Of a stretch of DNA of 64,000 nucleotides, positions 1 through 44,246 are shown piece by piece. Position numbers and translations under genes: made by a program. The DNA is from Owenia fusiformis (taxonomy: Eukaryota > Annelida > Polychaeta > Sabellida > Oweniidae). The stretch spans positions 6,577,098 to 6,641,097 of the forward strand of contig CAIIXF020000001.1 of NCBI GenBank assembly GCA_903813345.2, in the 5' to 3' direction. The notes under the pieces are model-generated. The model searched no databases, had not been told where the DNA came from, and worked only from the letters and a program-made list of their open reading frames with translations. How positions within the stretch are numbered: position 1 is the first letter of the stretch; every line of letters begins with the position of its first letter.

Positions 1-155
1 AAATAAATAAATAGAATATAGAAATATTTTAAGCAATACAACATGTTTTCCAACATGCAGAAAGCCATAATAATGTGCTGGTGTTACAATTGTGTAACAC
101 AAAAACACTGAACAAAGATTTCCACCTATTCTGGGTTTACATTATTATTACCTAC

Positions 156-2915
156 CACCATGTACAGCTGGGTGAAGGGTCTTCACTCTTCCCCCAAGCA
201 TCTCTGGAGCTCCTGTTATATCAGCTACATCGCTATAGAACAAAACAGTAAATTGTATGTGGTGCAGCTCCTATTTATAGTAACTGAAGATTTTTGTTGT
301 TTCTCAGTATTACATAATGATTCTTAAAGTGGACCAAGGTTGTTTGAGGTTTGACCTGATAGGATTACATGTTATATATGAGAAAAGAATTTGCACAAGT
401 TCAAAAAATAATAATACATGTAAAGCAATTTCATTTAACTCAGCTATTTTTATTTCTTGTTTTCTTGTTCTTAAATTTCAACAGCACACAAGTACACACA
501 AATATAATATGCATTTTTACAGATGGACCGAATCCCGCCTTTAACTGACAAAAGCTTTCTTTATTTTAATCTTAAATAATTTAAAAGATGTGTGTACTGT
601 CTTACCTAACTGGGATATTAGCTTCTCTGATGGCTTTAGCAGTTCCCCCTGAGGCAATCAGCTTCAGGCCCAGGTCATGCAGGCGTTTGGCAAATGGTAC
701 CAGGCCATTCTTGTTAGAGACACTCAATAATGCTGTAATAATTAATAAATAACATTTATAATTTTACAAATACATATACATGTTCAAGTACCATTAAGTC
801 AAACCACCAGATCTAATCCATTTATTGGCATTACTATGGAGAGCAGACATTCGGTTCTCTAGTGAATCCAACAAGAAGTACCTAATAATGTGCAGACATT
901 TGTCAGTGCTGTAGACAGTGGAAGAAATAAAATAGACACAATTTCAACCTTTAGATGGTGCTACAGGTTCCTCAGTATGATCAGAGAGTCACACATTGAT
1001 GAGGATGCATCATTGGTCTGAATCCCAATGGGCCAAATCCTTATAGTCTGAATACCAAGCATTCAAATCCTATTGGTCTGAATCCCAATCATTCAAATCC
1101 TATTGGTCCCAACTCCGAATCCCAATCATCCAAATCCAAATGGCCCAAATCCAATTTGTATGAATCCCATTCGTCCTAAACCAAATCATCCGAAAATTAA
1201 CAATTGTAGATATGATATTTTCCGAGAGACCGGGACCACAAGGGAAATATCATAATACAAAGGCTTTGCATTACGTTTTGGCTCAACATATGTAAAACCT
1301 GCATTCAATTACATTGACCAAATCTATGAGAATGATGTTTCTATCTTTATGTGCAGATACATGCAAAATGTCACCACATGCCATGTTATAGATACCGAAC
1401 ACCAACTGCCAAACACCAACTGCCGAACACCATTCACAAAAAGTTGGAGACTATGACAATATCTCATAATAATTAAAATGCATTAAAACCTTATCTAAGA
1501 TGGTTCAATCACCATCTATTGTATTCAAAATGGTGGGTTTTATCCAACGTTTTTGCTTCAATTGGCGTTTATTCATCCAAACTATATGAATAAATAAGGT
1601 CAGTGGGTGTTTGTTTCATTTTCAAACTAGATCATTATAGGGGCACCGGCGGATCCAGAAGCTAACAATGGAGGCCAAATTTTGATTCTAGAAAAAATTA
1701 TCTGCGCTTGGGGGCCGGGAAAAATTGTTTTGAAAATACAAGGCCCATTTATGATAATTTGGCCCAAAAAAGGCCTTAAAAGGCAAAACTATGCTCAAAA
1801 AGGCCCATTTTTGAGGCACTAGATAATTTTTGGGGCAAAATTTGTTTTTGTTTTGGGGCCACAAAAGGGGGAGCTCATGGGGCAGGGCCCCCTGGATCCG
1901 CCAGTGGGGGTCATTATGATATTTCATACTTGTTTATATTCCAAGAGCACTGGCGGATATGGGGCCCGGGCCCCCCCCCCCCTCGGGTGGGCCCAGAAAA
2001 AAAAAATTGGGCCCAAAAAAATTTTTGAGCAAAAAAAGGCCTTGTGGCCCCAAAAAGTGGGCCTTTTTGGTCATAAATGGGCCTTCTAAGGCCTTATTTT
2101 TTCATTTTAGGCCAAATTTTGAAGAAAATGGGCCTCAAAATTTCAAAATTTGGGCCCACATTTTGGTTTTAGGGGCCTAAAAAATTTTTCCGCGCAAGCC
2201 CGGACAATTTTTTCTCAGACAAGAAGTTTGGGCCCCCCCCCCTTGTTGGTTTCCAGATCCGCCCCTGAAGAGCTACAATCACAAATAAATATAGGTTATT
2301 TACTGGGGAGAATTGAATATGGGTTTTACTCCGAGGGACAATATGATATTGACCGAAGGGTAATATGATATTGACCGAGGGAGCGCAGAGCATGACATGG
2401 AAGATTGGGATTAGACAATAGGCAGGATGATTGGGTGTTTCGGCAATTCTGTTTTGGATGATTGGGATTCGGGCAATCATTCAGACTATTGAGATTCAGA
2501 TGATTGGGATTTTGACTAATGGGATTTGGACCGTTTGGAATTTGGGATTCGGAAGATTGCGATCGCTGGTGACCAATTCTTATCCAATTCGATTTAGAAC
2601 TGGACCACAAAGTTGACTACGAAGATATATATGGAAATTAGGTTGTTAAACAGAATAACATCTTAACTACAGAATAACCAATGTTTTCTAATTTCTTGTA
2701 TTGTAAACAAATCGCAAAAAGAGGGTCATTGAGTGCATTTTTAGTACAGATCTAGACTACTTCTTGATCTTTGAAACAAAATACTGATATCAAAACGTTA
2801 TTCTATGTATGAGACTAGCAATAAAATTCTTCCAAACACTACAGTTAAATCAGTTATGATTATTCACACATACATTTGTAATAATCAGTGAAAACTCACC
2901 AAGTTCTGAAGTCAT
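156..2915 (-). CDS. ATIC: ATIC, bifunctional purine biosynthesis protein PURH, 5' part (exons 1-3)
   Basis: The protein converts AICAR to FAICAR and then to IMP, the last two steps of de novo purine synthesis in the cytosol. Three minus-strand coding exons are visible: 2915-2900 (ATG, MTSEL), 732-606 and 232-156. They join in phase to give an IMP cyclohydrolase (MGS-like fold) N-terminus that aligns with vertebrate [21 protein letters not shown], then [14 protein letters not shown], then [21 protein letters not shown] donors and AG acceptors are present at each junction. The remaining exons, including the whole transformylase domain, lie beyond the left edge. Intron 1 (733-2899) carries most of the repeats described below. 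The gene is head to head with USP14. Identity is secure from sequence similarity; exon limits were deduced by eye. Confidence 0.95.
1015..2610. mobile_element. Element bounded by inverted arrays of a degenerate 15-bp motif (in ATIC intron 1)
   Basis: The left array (about 1015-1195) repeats CCRAATCCMAWTNNT-type units. The right array (about 2410-2610) carries the same units in reverse complement, such as GATTGGGATTCGG. The inner edge of the left array reads CCGAAAATTAA, close to the inner edge of the similar element at 58.85 kb. Between the arrays lie two GC-rich inverted-repeat elements. No transposase frame was found. The grouping as one element is inference. Confidence 0.45.
1639..2270. 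mobile_element. Two adjacent GC-rich miniature elements with GGCGGATC termini
   Basis: The first copy spans about 1639-1908, opening with GGCACCGGCGGATCC and closing with GGATCCGCCAGTGGGGG. The second spans about 1945-2270, opening GCACTGGCGGATATGGGG and closing CCAGATCCGCCCCTG. Interiors are rich in GGCCC and AAAAAA runs and align with each other. The matching, inverted termini indicate two related non-autonomous elements side by side. Confidence 0.55.
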
Positions 2916-3018
2916 TTTGAAATCCCCACGTGAAAAGGAAGTGGTTTCGTTTCAGTATTTATTTTGCGCATGCTCAATCATCATTTCCGGATCCGAAAAT
3001 TTGAAAAGTCATTTCAGG
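2916..3018. promoter_or_regulatory. Compact bidirectional promoter between ATIC and USP14
   Basis: Only 103 bp separate the two start codons, so both 5' leaders and the shared core promoter must sit largely here unless an unseen upstream exon exists. Visible motifs are an E-box CACGTG at 2927-2932, an NRF1-like TGCGCATGC at 2965-2973 and an ETS-like TTTCCGG at 2984-2990. No TATA box is seen. NRF1 and ETS sites in TATA-less promoters are typical of animal housekeeping genes. The function is inferred from position and motifs only. Confidence 0.6.
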
Positions 3019-18440
<15,422 letters not shown>

Positions 18441-19265
18441 ATCATTATGATTCAAATATGAAATCAGTTATTTAAGAAGATGCCATTCAACATTGAACTA
18501 TTCTACCACAAAATATGTTGTATATTGAAATTGAATTGCTGAAGTAAAGGAGGTGTTGCTGTTCCCAGAATCTTTTGTTCAAGTTTCAAGTGATTACTTT
18601 ATTGGTAGATAACTTAATATGAAAATACCATAATGCGCCAAACTTGTGATCTGCCTTTTGCCTACCTCAACTTGTTGATCTACTATGTGACATTCATTCT
18701 CTCATTTTACCTTATCATTTCTTCCTAATGTTTATGTGGCAGGCCCATAGCTAGGATTTTCCAAGAGGTTCATCTAAAGGGAAAGTGTTTGTGAAAACTC
18801 TCCAAACCTCTTGGGAATTAGTACACTTTTTAATTCAAGGCTGATTTCCAAAATAGCAATCTTAAAAAGATAAGGCCTAATTTTTTTATTCAACTTTGAA
18901 CTACAGGTGTGTATGGTGATGGCAATTTTGAATGTTGAGGATATGCGCTTTAATAATTATGGCCTATGGTGTAACTATCTGTTCAGTGTGCAATGTATTT
19001 TTAAATGTGAAGATGAAATCATTGTCATTACAAGGACATTTCCCCAAATAGGCTACCAATAAAATATATTCTCACTCATCTCATTCATCTACCAGAGGCA
19101 CCAAATATTCTCCAAACAGCAAGAATGGATAGTACAGTCAACTGTGAGCCATGTTATATAGCTTGCATAACTTTAACAAACTATCACATTATACAGCCTT
19201 GTGTACAGTTTGTTTGACATGTATTTGTACTGTGTAATAAATAAAACATTTGAACAAAACCAAAA
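18441..19265 (+). other. Probable USP14 3' UTR with polyadenylation signals
   Basis: No coding exon follows the USP14 stop. Two overlapping AATAAA hexamers at 19236-19241 and 19240-19245 are the first strong polyadenylation signals, suggesting an untranslated tail of roughly 800 bases. A degraded copy of the CAGGCCCGTAGC element lies inside at about 18740-18790. The 3' end is inferred. Confidence 0.5.
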
Positions 19266-22113
19266 ATTCCTTATGTGTTTCTAAATATTTATTATTTTTG
19301 AATATTACTGAATATAATAACAAAACCTTATATCGTCAACTACATGGACTATATGTTGTCAGTGTGTGTGAATTACAATAAAATACTTCATGAGATGGAG
19401 TAACAACAAAATGAACATCAAATGCACTAATAAATGTCATGGTGTTAGGGGTCCTATAATCTGTAATTGCTTTAGCCATTTGCCATGATATGAACATATG
19501 TGACATATCATATTTCCCTTGATTATAGGTGTAATTATAAATATTGTTCTACTTTCACATGGAGGTGGCTAATTGGATGCTGCATTATTTACTAGACTTG
19601 CATTTGCTTTGCAACAACTGACTGATTTAACCTGGTTATTATGACATACAACCTTTAATAATTTTAATTTAATTTGTGAATTCTCCCTTACTGTAAATTG
19701 GAAAACATGGCCTTTACATTCAAATGATATTTACATATGTGAAAAAAAGCTAGCAATAATCTGGGACCTAAATCATATAAATGTCTTGGATCAATAGCAC
19801 CAGCACCAGTGTAGATGTCCACCAGATGGATGACCATAATCTGATAACTGCAATTTTATAATGTTCATTAAAAATGAAAAATGGAAATTTCTCAGTTGGT
19901 GGTTTTATGTCACCACCAGAAGTGGGGACATTATTATAGTCTCTCAACCTTTTTCTGGCCAGTGTTTGGTGTTCAATGTCTGTAACAAATGGCATGTGGT
20001 GAAATGTTGCATTAATGCCTTGTTGTTTTACATGTTTTATGATTCCTGGAAATAGTTGTGTGAATAGTAGACAACTGGATAAGTCATAACTAATAGGGAG
20101 TTTAAGCTGGAAACGTTTTTCACAACCTAAACGTGAACGGAAAATATTTAAGCAATTCATTTGTATGGGGGATTGGTCATACATATAGGTTGGCATTTCA
20201 ATTTTAAAAGCAAGCTTAAACGCCCTATTATCTTGAAACAACTGAATTGAACCATGCTCCATTGCTGATCAGAGCAACTGCAGCCATAGACCACTGTTGA
20301 GACCAATATGTGTCCTTTTAAAACTGATTCTTAAAGATACATTCTATATCTAACTCCAATTGGTGCGTTTTTGGACGAAAATCACAGATTACTAACATTT
20401 ATTCTATTATATTATTTTGACTCTCAAAGAACATGCACACATATTTGAGTACAATTATATATAGATAATATTGGATAAAGTATATACATCTCCTGTATAA
20501 TAAGCAAATCCTTTTCATATACTTTAATTTCATTTTGCAATCTGACTGATAATGCAGATATTTATACAATTAGCCTATATTAATAAACTGTATACATGGT
20601 TAATTTGACCTCTGGATTTCGGGATTTTGTCCTTTGATACTTTTCACACATTTGAAGATTTTTGTGCAAAATGCCAAATTGAAATGAGTGCCCCATAAAC
20701 CATGCAACAGTATCAAGTACCGCTATAATGCTACATATACATTGTGACAATTCAATGTAAATATGATTTTCACCATAACCTAAATACTAATATGGTAAAC
20801 ATGTGAATAACATTATCTAAAGTTAACCAATGCCTTGATACAGAAATGTTCATGAACCTTATGTTACCTCAACTACTACAGAGAGCACAATCCTAAATGA
20901 AAGCACATCTAACCAGTCCTCTAAAATGAAGCTGTCTGAGTGATCAACTCTCGTGCTGTACCAATCTGTATTGCTACTGAGATTGTCCCCATTGATCATC
21001 TCTGTAAGAATACAGAAAATATTGGTACAGAGGAGACAATCTCAGTAGCAATACAGGGAATACAGAATATTTCCTTAATTCCAATAAACAAGGTTCATTT
21101 TACAATCCAAATGAGGGAATTTGATAAAACCTTGAGATATCTACAGTATATTATGATTGTATTAAATGATTTAACCCCAGGGGCTAGGACTTGATGAATT
21201 GTAAGATGATTTAACGACAAATGTCTTGGACTGAGATTAAACCATTCACGATTCATTGAGTTGTGTGCTTAAATTCTTATAACACATTGCAAAAGATTTT
21301 GTACAGTATCATTTAAAAAGAATAAATTTTTTGCAAGGTTTTCAAAGGTTAAATGGTCAAAATTAGGTCAACACTAACCATTTGGCATTTCACTTGCATA
21401 AGCACCTGCCTTGCTATTCCTAGTGATATTATATATAGGTTTTCATTGAACTTATTACTTGAAATAATGAAATTGATGAGTGGGTATCAATTTCACTGAA
21501 TCTAAAAATAACCATTCTTGGTTGTAATTTCAAGAATGAAGATTCTTTGAAGATTAATAGATTTCACTGTCAGACTGTAGATCATATATGACAATTGTCA
21601 TTGCTAAAACTTGTATTCCAATATAGAATACAACAATTATATAAACTACAACCTTACAACCTTTTAACACACCATATATACTAACAAGACTTGAATAAAT
21701 ATGATGTATATGTATGATAGATCCACTATATAATCTTCAATGTGATGGCTATAGTGGAGCATGGCTATCTCATAACTGATTAACATGTTTTTTGAAGATT
21801 GTTTATAGAACTTTTATATTAGAACTTAATTAGAAGATATAGCATGCATGGAGATTAGGAAGCATCTCAAAACTTCAATGTAGAATTCAGTGTAGATTAC
21901 AAAGTCTATTTTTGACAATGCCAAACTTGGTTACTTGACCATAACAATAGGTCAGAACATTTTCATGATTTTCCAAATTCTCATCTAGGTGAAGCACCCA
22001 GTTAGTTGAATGCTGAAAGTGATAACTGCAAATCAATAATAACTACCATTCTCTATATACACTGTTGTCATACCCACATTAGTATATCTCACAACCCATT
22101 TACTGAACAGAAA
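19266..22113. other. Intergenic, tail-to-tail spacer between USP14 and the ASB-like gene
   Basis: I see no convincing gene. It contains a remnant of the family B hairpin element at about 19905-20000 (TTATGTCACCACCAGAAGTG), a possible minus-strand AATAAA for the ASB-like gene near 19286-19291, and a perfect 22-bp hairpin stem at 20966-21056. A 164-codon minus-strand open frame (19768-20262) crosses the repeat remnant, matches no family I know, and is probably chance. Confidence 0.5.
20966..21056. other. 91-nt hairpin with a perfect 22-bp stem
   Basis: Bases 20966-20987 (CTGTATTGCTACTGAGATTG plus TC) are the exact reverse complement of 21035-21056. An inner 7-bp stem (CTCTGTA/TACAGAG) lies between them. 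The length resembles a microRNA precursor, but the pairing is unusually perfect and I recognise no known miRNA seed. It may be a tiny foldback duplication. Confidence 0.35.
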
Positions 22114-24255
22114 TTAAGCCTCAAAACTGAGTAAATAATCTTTCAATACCTCTGGTATTGGCAAGATTTCGACACGCCCTGCCAATCTGCGCCTCATGGC
22201 CAGATAGATGGCAGACCTGGAGAGCTGTTTTAATGACCTTGGCTGGTGCTTCCCCCTATCTGTCATTATTTTAGGTTTGGGTGGAACAGCTTCCACCTTG
22301 ATCCCTGGACATGTTGATGTGAACACTATGTTTATAATCTCCTGCCATTCTTCTGGTTTATAGCGATCATACTGTCCTGAGCTCAACATGGCAGTTGCGT
22401 GGTACAGAATCGGGGGCCAGGGTAACCCCATTTGTGGGTTAGCCCCAAATCGCAAGAACAAGCAGATGATATTCTTAACAAGGTGGAATGGGATATGGCT
22501 TGGACAATTAACAAATTTGAAGTACCAAGCTTCCAGGGCAACATTTGGGGGTCTGAATGGGGTGGCCAATGGTCCTGTAGGGATTGTATTAGGGTCACAG
22601 CCACAATTCAACAGAACCTGAAGGATCTCATATAGACTAGATGCATACTCTTGAAACAGATCTCTGCCTTCAAAGTATGGATTATGAGTATGTAATAGAG
22701 ATACATAGTGATTCTCCACACGGTTGAAATATTCTAAAAGTTTATGTGGTAGAAGTCCATTGGCCTGGGAGCTATAATTGAAGCCCTTACCATGAAGTAA
22801 GACAAGCATCTGACATATAATATCAACTTCTTCCTTGCGAGGTGAGTATTTCAAGAAGATCATCTGAAATCCATTGAGGAGTAACAGATCAACTACACTC
22901 TTTTCTTTCTTATTCAGGTAGTTTGGGTTAGAACCATTATTTATGAGAAGCACCATTATCTTCAGGGCAAGTGGATGGTTGAATCGTTGTTCACCATGAG
23001 GTGGCCGCATGCTCTCTAAGTACAAGCTGGGCTGGGCCTGAGGCATCTCCGGAGTGTCCATCAATACATGCATCGCCGTGTTTCCCTGCTTATTGATGAT
23101 ATTTGGATTGGCATTAGCATCGAGAAGGAGATTGATACATCGGATAAGTTCATCATCATAGGTTTCTGGTCTCTTCTGGATTAATTTCACTCCCTCAACC
23201 TGGACGAGATATTCCGCTTGGATGTGAACATATCGGAGGAGAACATTCAATGCTGTATTTCCCTCACTGTCTGCTGTGTTGATATTCATGTGCAACCCAC
23301 AGCTTAGCAGGTACTCTGTAATCTCTGCAATTGGGTGGAAAGGGTTGCAATTCTTGTACAATACATGAAGTAAAGTCTCCTTCTGGGGTGTTTTAACTTG
23401 GACACTGGCACCTTGGAGAACTAAGAACTCTGCAAATGCCTTTCCCTGGGCTAGCGCATAGTGTATCGGGTAGAGACCTTTATTGTCTTGTCTGTTAATA
23501 TCTCCTGGACTGTTCTTGCAGAAATATTTCATACATTGGTATGAGCCTAGAGCACATGCAATATGCAGCATAGGAATGTCATGCATAAGTTCAGTGTCAC
23601 AACCATACTCTTCCAATAGAAGCTTGAGGCATTGCACACGTCCTGATGCTATAGCGTAATACACTGGGTAATCAAACTGGGCACTCTCACTGGCCTTAGA
23701 GTATACATCAAAGTGACAAAACTTTGACCAGTTCTTCATTATTTCATTGTATCGATACTCATACTTCTTGTGCTTTTCTGGGTAGCAGACACAGGATATA
23801 ACATTAGTGTCTGCACCAAGTCTAAGGAGTTTGTTGATAATCTCAAGGTGCCCCAATTTACATGCTAAATGCAATGGCCTGCCACATATGGGATTATTAA
23901 TATCAGATCCAATTTCTATGAGATAGCTGACTATATCAGCTCTATTTACTATCACAGCATGTTGAAGTGCGTTGTAACCTTCATTGTCCCTGTATCCTAA
24001 TATATGGGCCAAATTCGGAACATTCACAACTAAATTATGGATTTCATTTTTCGAAGCATTTTGAACAATTGCCTCCTTGAGTTTTTCTGCTGCATTGGCA
24101 ATGTCAGTGATCTCAACATCAGTGAGCTTGATGTCTGGTTTTTGAAGGACATCTACTGTGTACCGCTCCACGTAGCTGGACGGGAGTCGACTCTGTATAA
24201 TATTCCCCATGAATTTGGCTGCTGCTAATAAAGTACTTTGAAGCCAAGGATACAT
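22114..24255 (-). CDS. Ankyrin-repeat and SOCS-box (ASB-like) protein, intronless
   Basis: A single 713-aa frame starting at ATG 24255-24253. Residues from about 95 hold recognisable ankyrin repeats (GYNALQHAVIVNRADIVSYL, GRPLHLACKLGHLEIINKLL, IPMLHIACALGSYQCMKYF, GLYPIHYALAQGKAFAEFLV, GNTALNVLLRY, GNTAMHVLMD), with more divergent ones to about 640. The last 42 residues look like a SOCS box: a BC-box-like SLKQLSRSAI (674-683) and a Cul5-box-like LPIP (698-701). The usual BC-box Cys is Ser679 here. SOCS-box proteins recruit Elongin B/C and Cullin-5 to ubiquitinate bound substrates; that role is inferred. It is longer than most ASB proteins (450-590 aa), so I do not assign a numbered ASB. The lack of introns contrasts with all its neighbours. 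Confidence 0.85.
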   Translation of the reverse strand: MYPWLQSTLLAAAKFMGNIIQSRLPSSYVERYTVDVLQKPDIKLTDVEITDIANAAEKLKEAIVQNASKNEIHNLVVNVPNLAHILGYRDNEGYNALQHAVIVNRADIVSYLIEIGSDINNPICGRPLHLACKLGHLEIINKLLRLGADTNVISCVCYPEKHKKYEYRYNEIMKNWSKFCHFDVYSKASESAQFDYPVYYAIASGRVQCLKLLLEEYGCDTELMHDIPMLHIACALGSYQCMKYFCKNSPGDINRQDNKGLYPIHYALAQGKAFAEFLVLQGASVQVKTPQKETLLHVLYKNCNPFHPIAEITEYLLSCGLHMNINTADSEGNTALNVLLRYVHIQAEYLVQVEGVKLIQKRPETYDDELIRCINLLLDANANPNIINKQGNTAMHVLMDTPEMPQAQPSLYLESMRPPHGEQRFNHPLALKIMVLLINNGSNPNYLNKKEKSVVDLLLLNGFQMIFLKYSPRKEEVDIICQMLVLLHGKGFNYSSQANGLLPHKLLEYFNRVENHYVSLLHTHNPYFEGRDLFQEYASSLYEILQVLLNCGCDPNTIPTGPLATPFRPPNVALEAWYFKFVNCPSHIPFHLVKNIICLFLRFGANPQMGLPWPPILYHATAMLSSGQYDRYKPEEWQEIINIVFTSTCPGIKVEAVPPKPKIMTDRGKHQPRSLKQLSRSAIYLAMRRRLAGRVEILPIPEVLKDYLLSFEA

Positions 24256-24961
24256 GTTATCTTGCGACGTCTACCAAGAGGCTCATTACACACCAATAAT
24301 GCTGAAAGCAGAGTATATAAATTGTATATCATGACTAAACATTGCACTTTATTCTATTCTAGGTAAAGAATTTCATTGCAAATTATCAATCGTGAAAAAG
24401 CAAACACAATTATCAATAAACAAGGAAGTTTTATGCTCAAATTGCCAGTCTTACCAAACATAATGAAGCTATTTCAAGGTCAATGTTTGTAATCTAAATC
24501 CGGGCGATATTATGTGAATGAAATTTAGGTTACATTTGTTTGGCAAATTCCAGCAAATGTTTTTATTACATCATCTAACAATGTGATTAAATATTGTCCC
24601 CATACACTATTTTTGTGCCTAGCGTTGTAATTATTGCGATTGGATGCTCAAAGCTATGGTAAATAATCATTTCTTTACCTGTAATAATTTATCCAAACTC
24701 CATTCTAAATACCGGAAGTGAGGTAAAAGAAAATAATTAGTTAGTTATTTGTCCACATAAATTAATTCATGAATTCTTCAAAATGTTAATTGATACAATG
24801 TTATGATATTTTGATATCAATGTTCATTATATAGTAATTTATAAGACATGCCATACTATATCCACGCTGTCAACCGGTGTCCAAATGAGTCCATTTTCAA
24901 TCATTTTTGACAATTTATATTTTGATGAACTTTGAACTGACCTTGACCCTTTGACATCAAC
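24256..24961. promoter_or_regulatory. Head-to-head intergenic region of the ASB-like gene and XYLB
   Basis: A 706-bp AT-rich spacer between two divergent start codons, so it must hold both 5' leaders and promoters. I see no clear TATA box, GC box or repeat that fixes a transcription start. Confidence 0.4.
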
Positions 24962-42390
<17,429 letters not shown>

Positions 42391-42756
42391 TCTGAAAAGC
42401 TACTAATAACACAATTCCAGAAAATAACATCCCAATTTACAGGACTTGAGCTTGAGTTGAAATAACTTGTATATTAGCCAAGGTGAAAGTATACAGTACA
42501 TGTGTTTGGTTTTCAGCAGTACTCTATGAGTAAAAGATGTGCCAAAATTGTAGTCATTAAGGAAATGTATTACTATATCGATTTATGGTAAATGGAAGTA
42601 GCATAAGTTTTGGTGTCATCTCCCCATTCCCCCTCTCGTTCTTAGCATTATTACTTGTTCTAAATCGATATATTGATGCACTTCCAAAAGGGCTTTCAAA
42701 TATTGAAAATGTTTAGATTTTCTGATATTGTAAAATATAAATTATATTTTTATATA

Positions 42757-43817
42757 CAGGGTGTCCGGAAAGTAAAGATACAAATACTCTAATTTTAATA
42801 GATTTTGTTTTTTTGTAATGAAATTGCTACAGATTGTAGAGGAACTATATTACAATACATCTACCAACTTTTATAACATATAGTCTAAATGCGGTAAAGT
42901 TATGGTTGTCATAGTTACGGTGGTGAGGGGTATGCGGAGCAGTTCCAGGATATCGCTAAATTGTGATGAATTGCAAAAATATAACCATTTGAAACAGTGT
43001 TTATTATTGTATTTTTATCAATGTTTTGTTTTGTTCGATATTGTATTCTTGCTGCCATAGTATTTTCTTTAGTATAATGATATCATTGATACATATCATA
43101 ACTATATAATGTCACCAGTATAATCATAGAAAAAGTATATGAGTGCTTAGAAAAGGGGTCCCTGGATTAATAGGAAAGTCAACAGTCCACCTCCTTAGTC
43201 AATGCACCAATTCACAAAGCAAAAGAAAACAAATCTTACAATTAGATGTCTTGACATTAAACCTCTTCGCACAATGGCCCATATTTCCCTGATAATGGCC
43301 CGTTGGACTTCTACATTATAAATGAATAGTTTAAAGCAATATTTGTTAGAAGTTCAACATAAAAATGAGACTCAGCTGGAAGCCAATGTTATCAGCAATC
43401 TTAGATATTGACAGCAGTGATTTTGTCAAGTCTTTGAATCTCCGGTCAAAATGCACAAAGAATATTTAGAAATACATACTGGATAACAGTAGTAGTGTCA
43501 AATGAATAAATAATGTTATTGTACTAATCCTTTGCTGTTGTGGTACATAATCTGATGTATAATAGCAACAGACGATGGAGTGTCAAGATGATATGAACAA
43601 GTGAAAAGAATTATAAAACATAATTGTGACGCTGCTCCACATACCCGAGACTCCTGTTACCATAACAACCATAACTTTTTTATTTTGAATCAATTTGTCA
43701 TGACATTTACAGGATAAATTATTATAATGTCATTCTACAATCTGTAGCAATTTCATCTCACAACAGGTTAATCTATTGAAATTAGAGCATTTGTATCTTT
43801 ACTTTCCGGACACCCTG
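42757..43817. mobile_element. 1061-bp TA-flanked non-autonomous DNA transposon downstream of XYLB
   Basis: The left end CAGGGTGTCCGGAAAGTAAA and the right end TTTACTTTCCGGACACCCTG are inverted copies. The homology extends for roughly 200 bp (for example AGTTATGGTTGTCATAG against TATGGTAACAACC-like sequence). TA lies on each side (42755-42756 and 43818-43819). TA targets and a CAGGGTGTCC-type end are typical of Tc1/mariner relatives. No transposase frame remains. It may fall within the XYLB 3' UTR. Confidence 0.78.
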
Positions 43818-43911
43818 TATCTACTTATTTTTATGGTGCTTCATTGTCAAGATTTAGGGACAAATGTAATTAATTGTACCAGTGTTTATGTATACTCATA
43901 CATGTACATGT

Positions 43912-44246
43912 CAGGCCGGTGTGAAAGAAATTATGGTCCCCTTTCTTAACGACCCTTACTGGCCCTGATTGCAAATATAATAAGGGAAAGAGTTGTATTT
44001 AGGTCACCATATAAATCAATGGAGAGTAGAACCATAATTTGATAGGACCTCCTACCCTTTTACACCGGTAGCCAGGATTTGCCAAGAAAAATTCAAGGGG
44101 GGATTCACTTGTAACAATTTTGGTCCAAAAAATGGCCAAAATCACTTAAAAAGTGCTCAGAATGGTGAAAAACTGCATGATTTTGAAAGAATTTTTGGCC
44201 AGGGGGGTTCGCCTGAACCCTGCGAACCCCCCTGGCTACGGGTCTG
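43912..44246. mobile_element. CAGGCCCGTAGC element, copy 2, with a second element nested in its left end
   Basis: The right part (44066-44246) matches copy 1 up to TGGCTACGGGTCTG. Its left terminus is split after CAGGCC by a 149-bp insert, 43918-44066, whose own ends are GGTGTGAAAG and CTTTTACACC. Removing the insert restores a CAGGCCGGTAGCCAGG-like terminus. Confidence 0.6.

Noticed and set aside
1688-2180. Several overlapping open frames rich in Gly/Pro/Trp
   Set aside because: They cover GC-rich miniature elements on both strands and have no splice or homology support.
19768-20262. 164-codon minus-strand open frame
   Set aside because: No recognised family, overlaps a family B repeat remnant and lies in a tail-to-tail spacer; probably chance.
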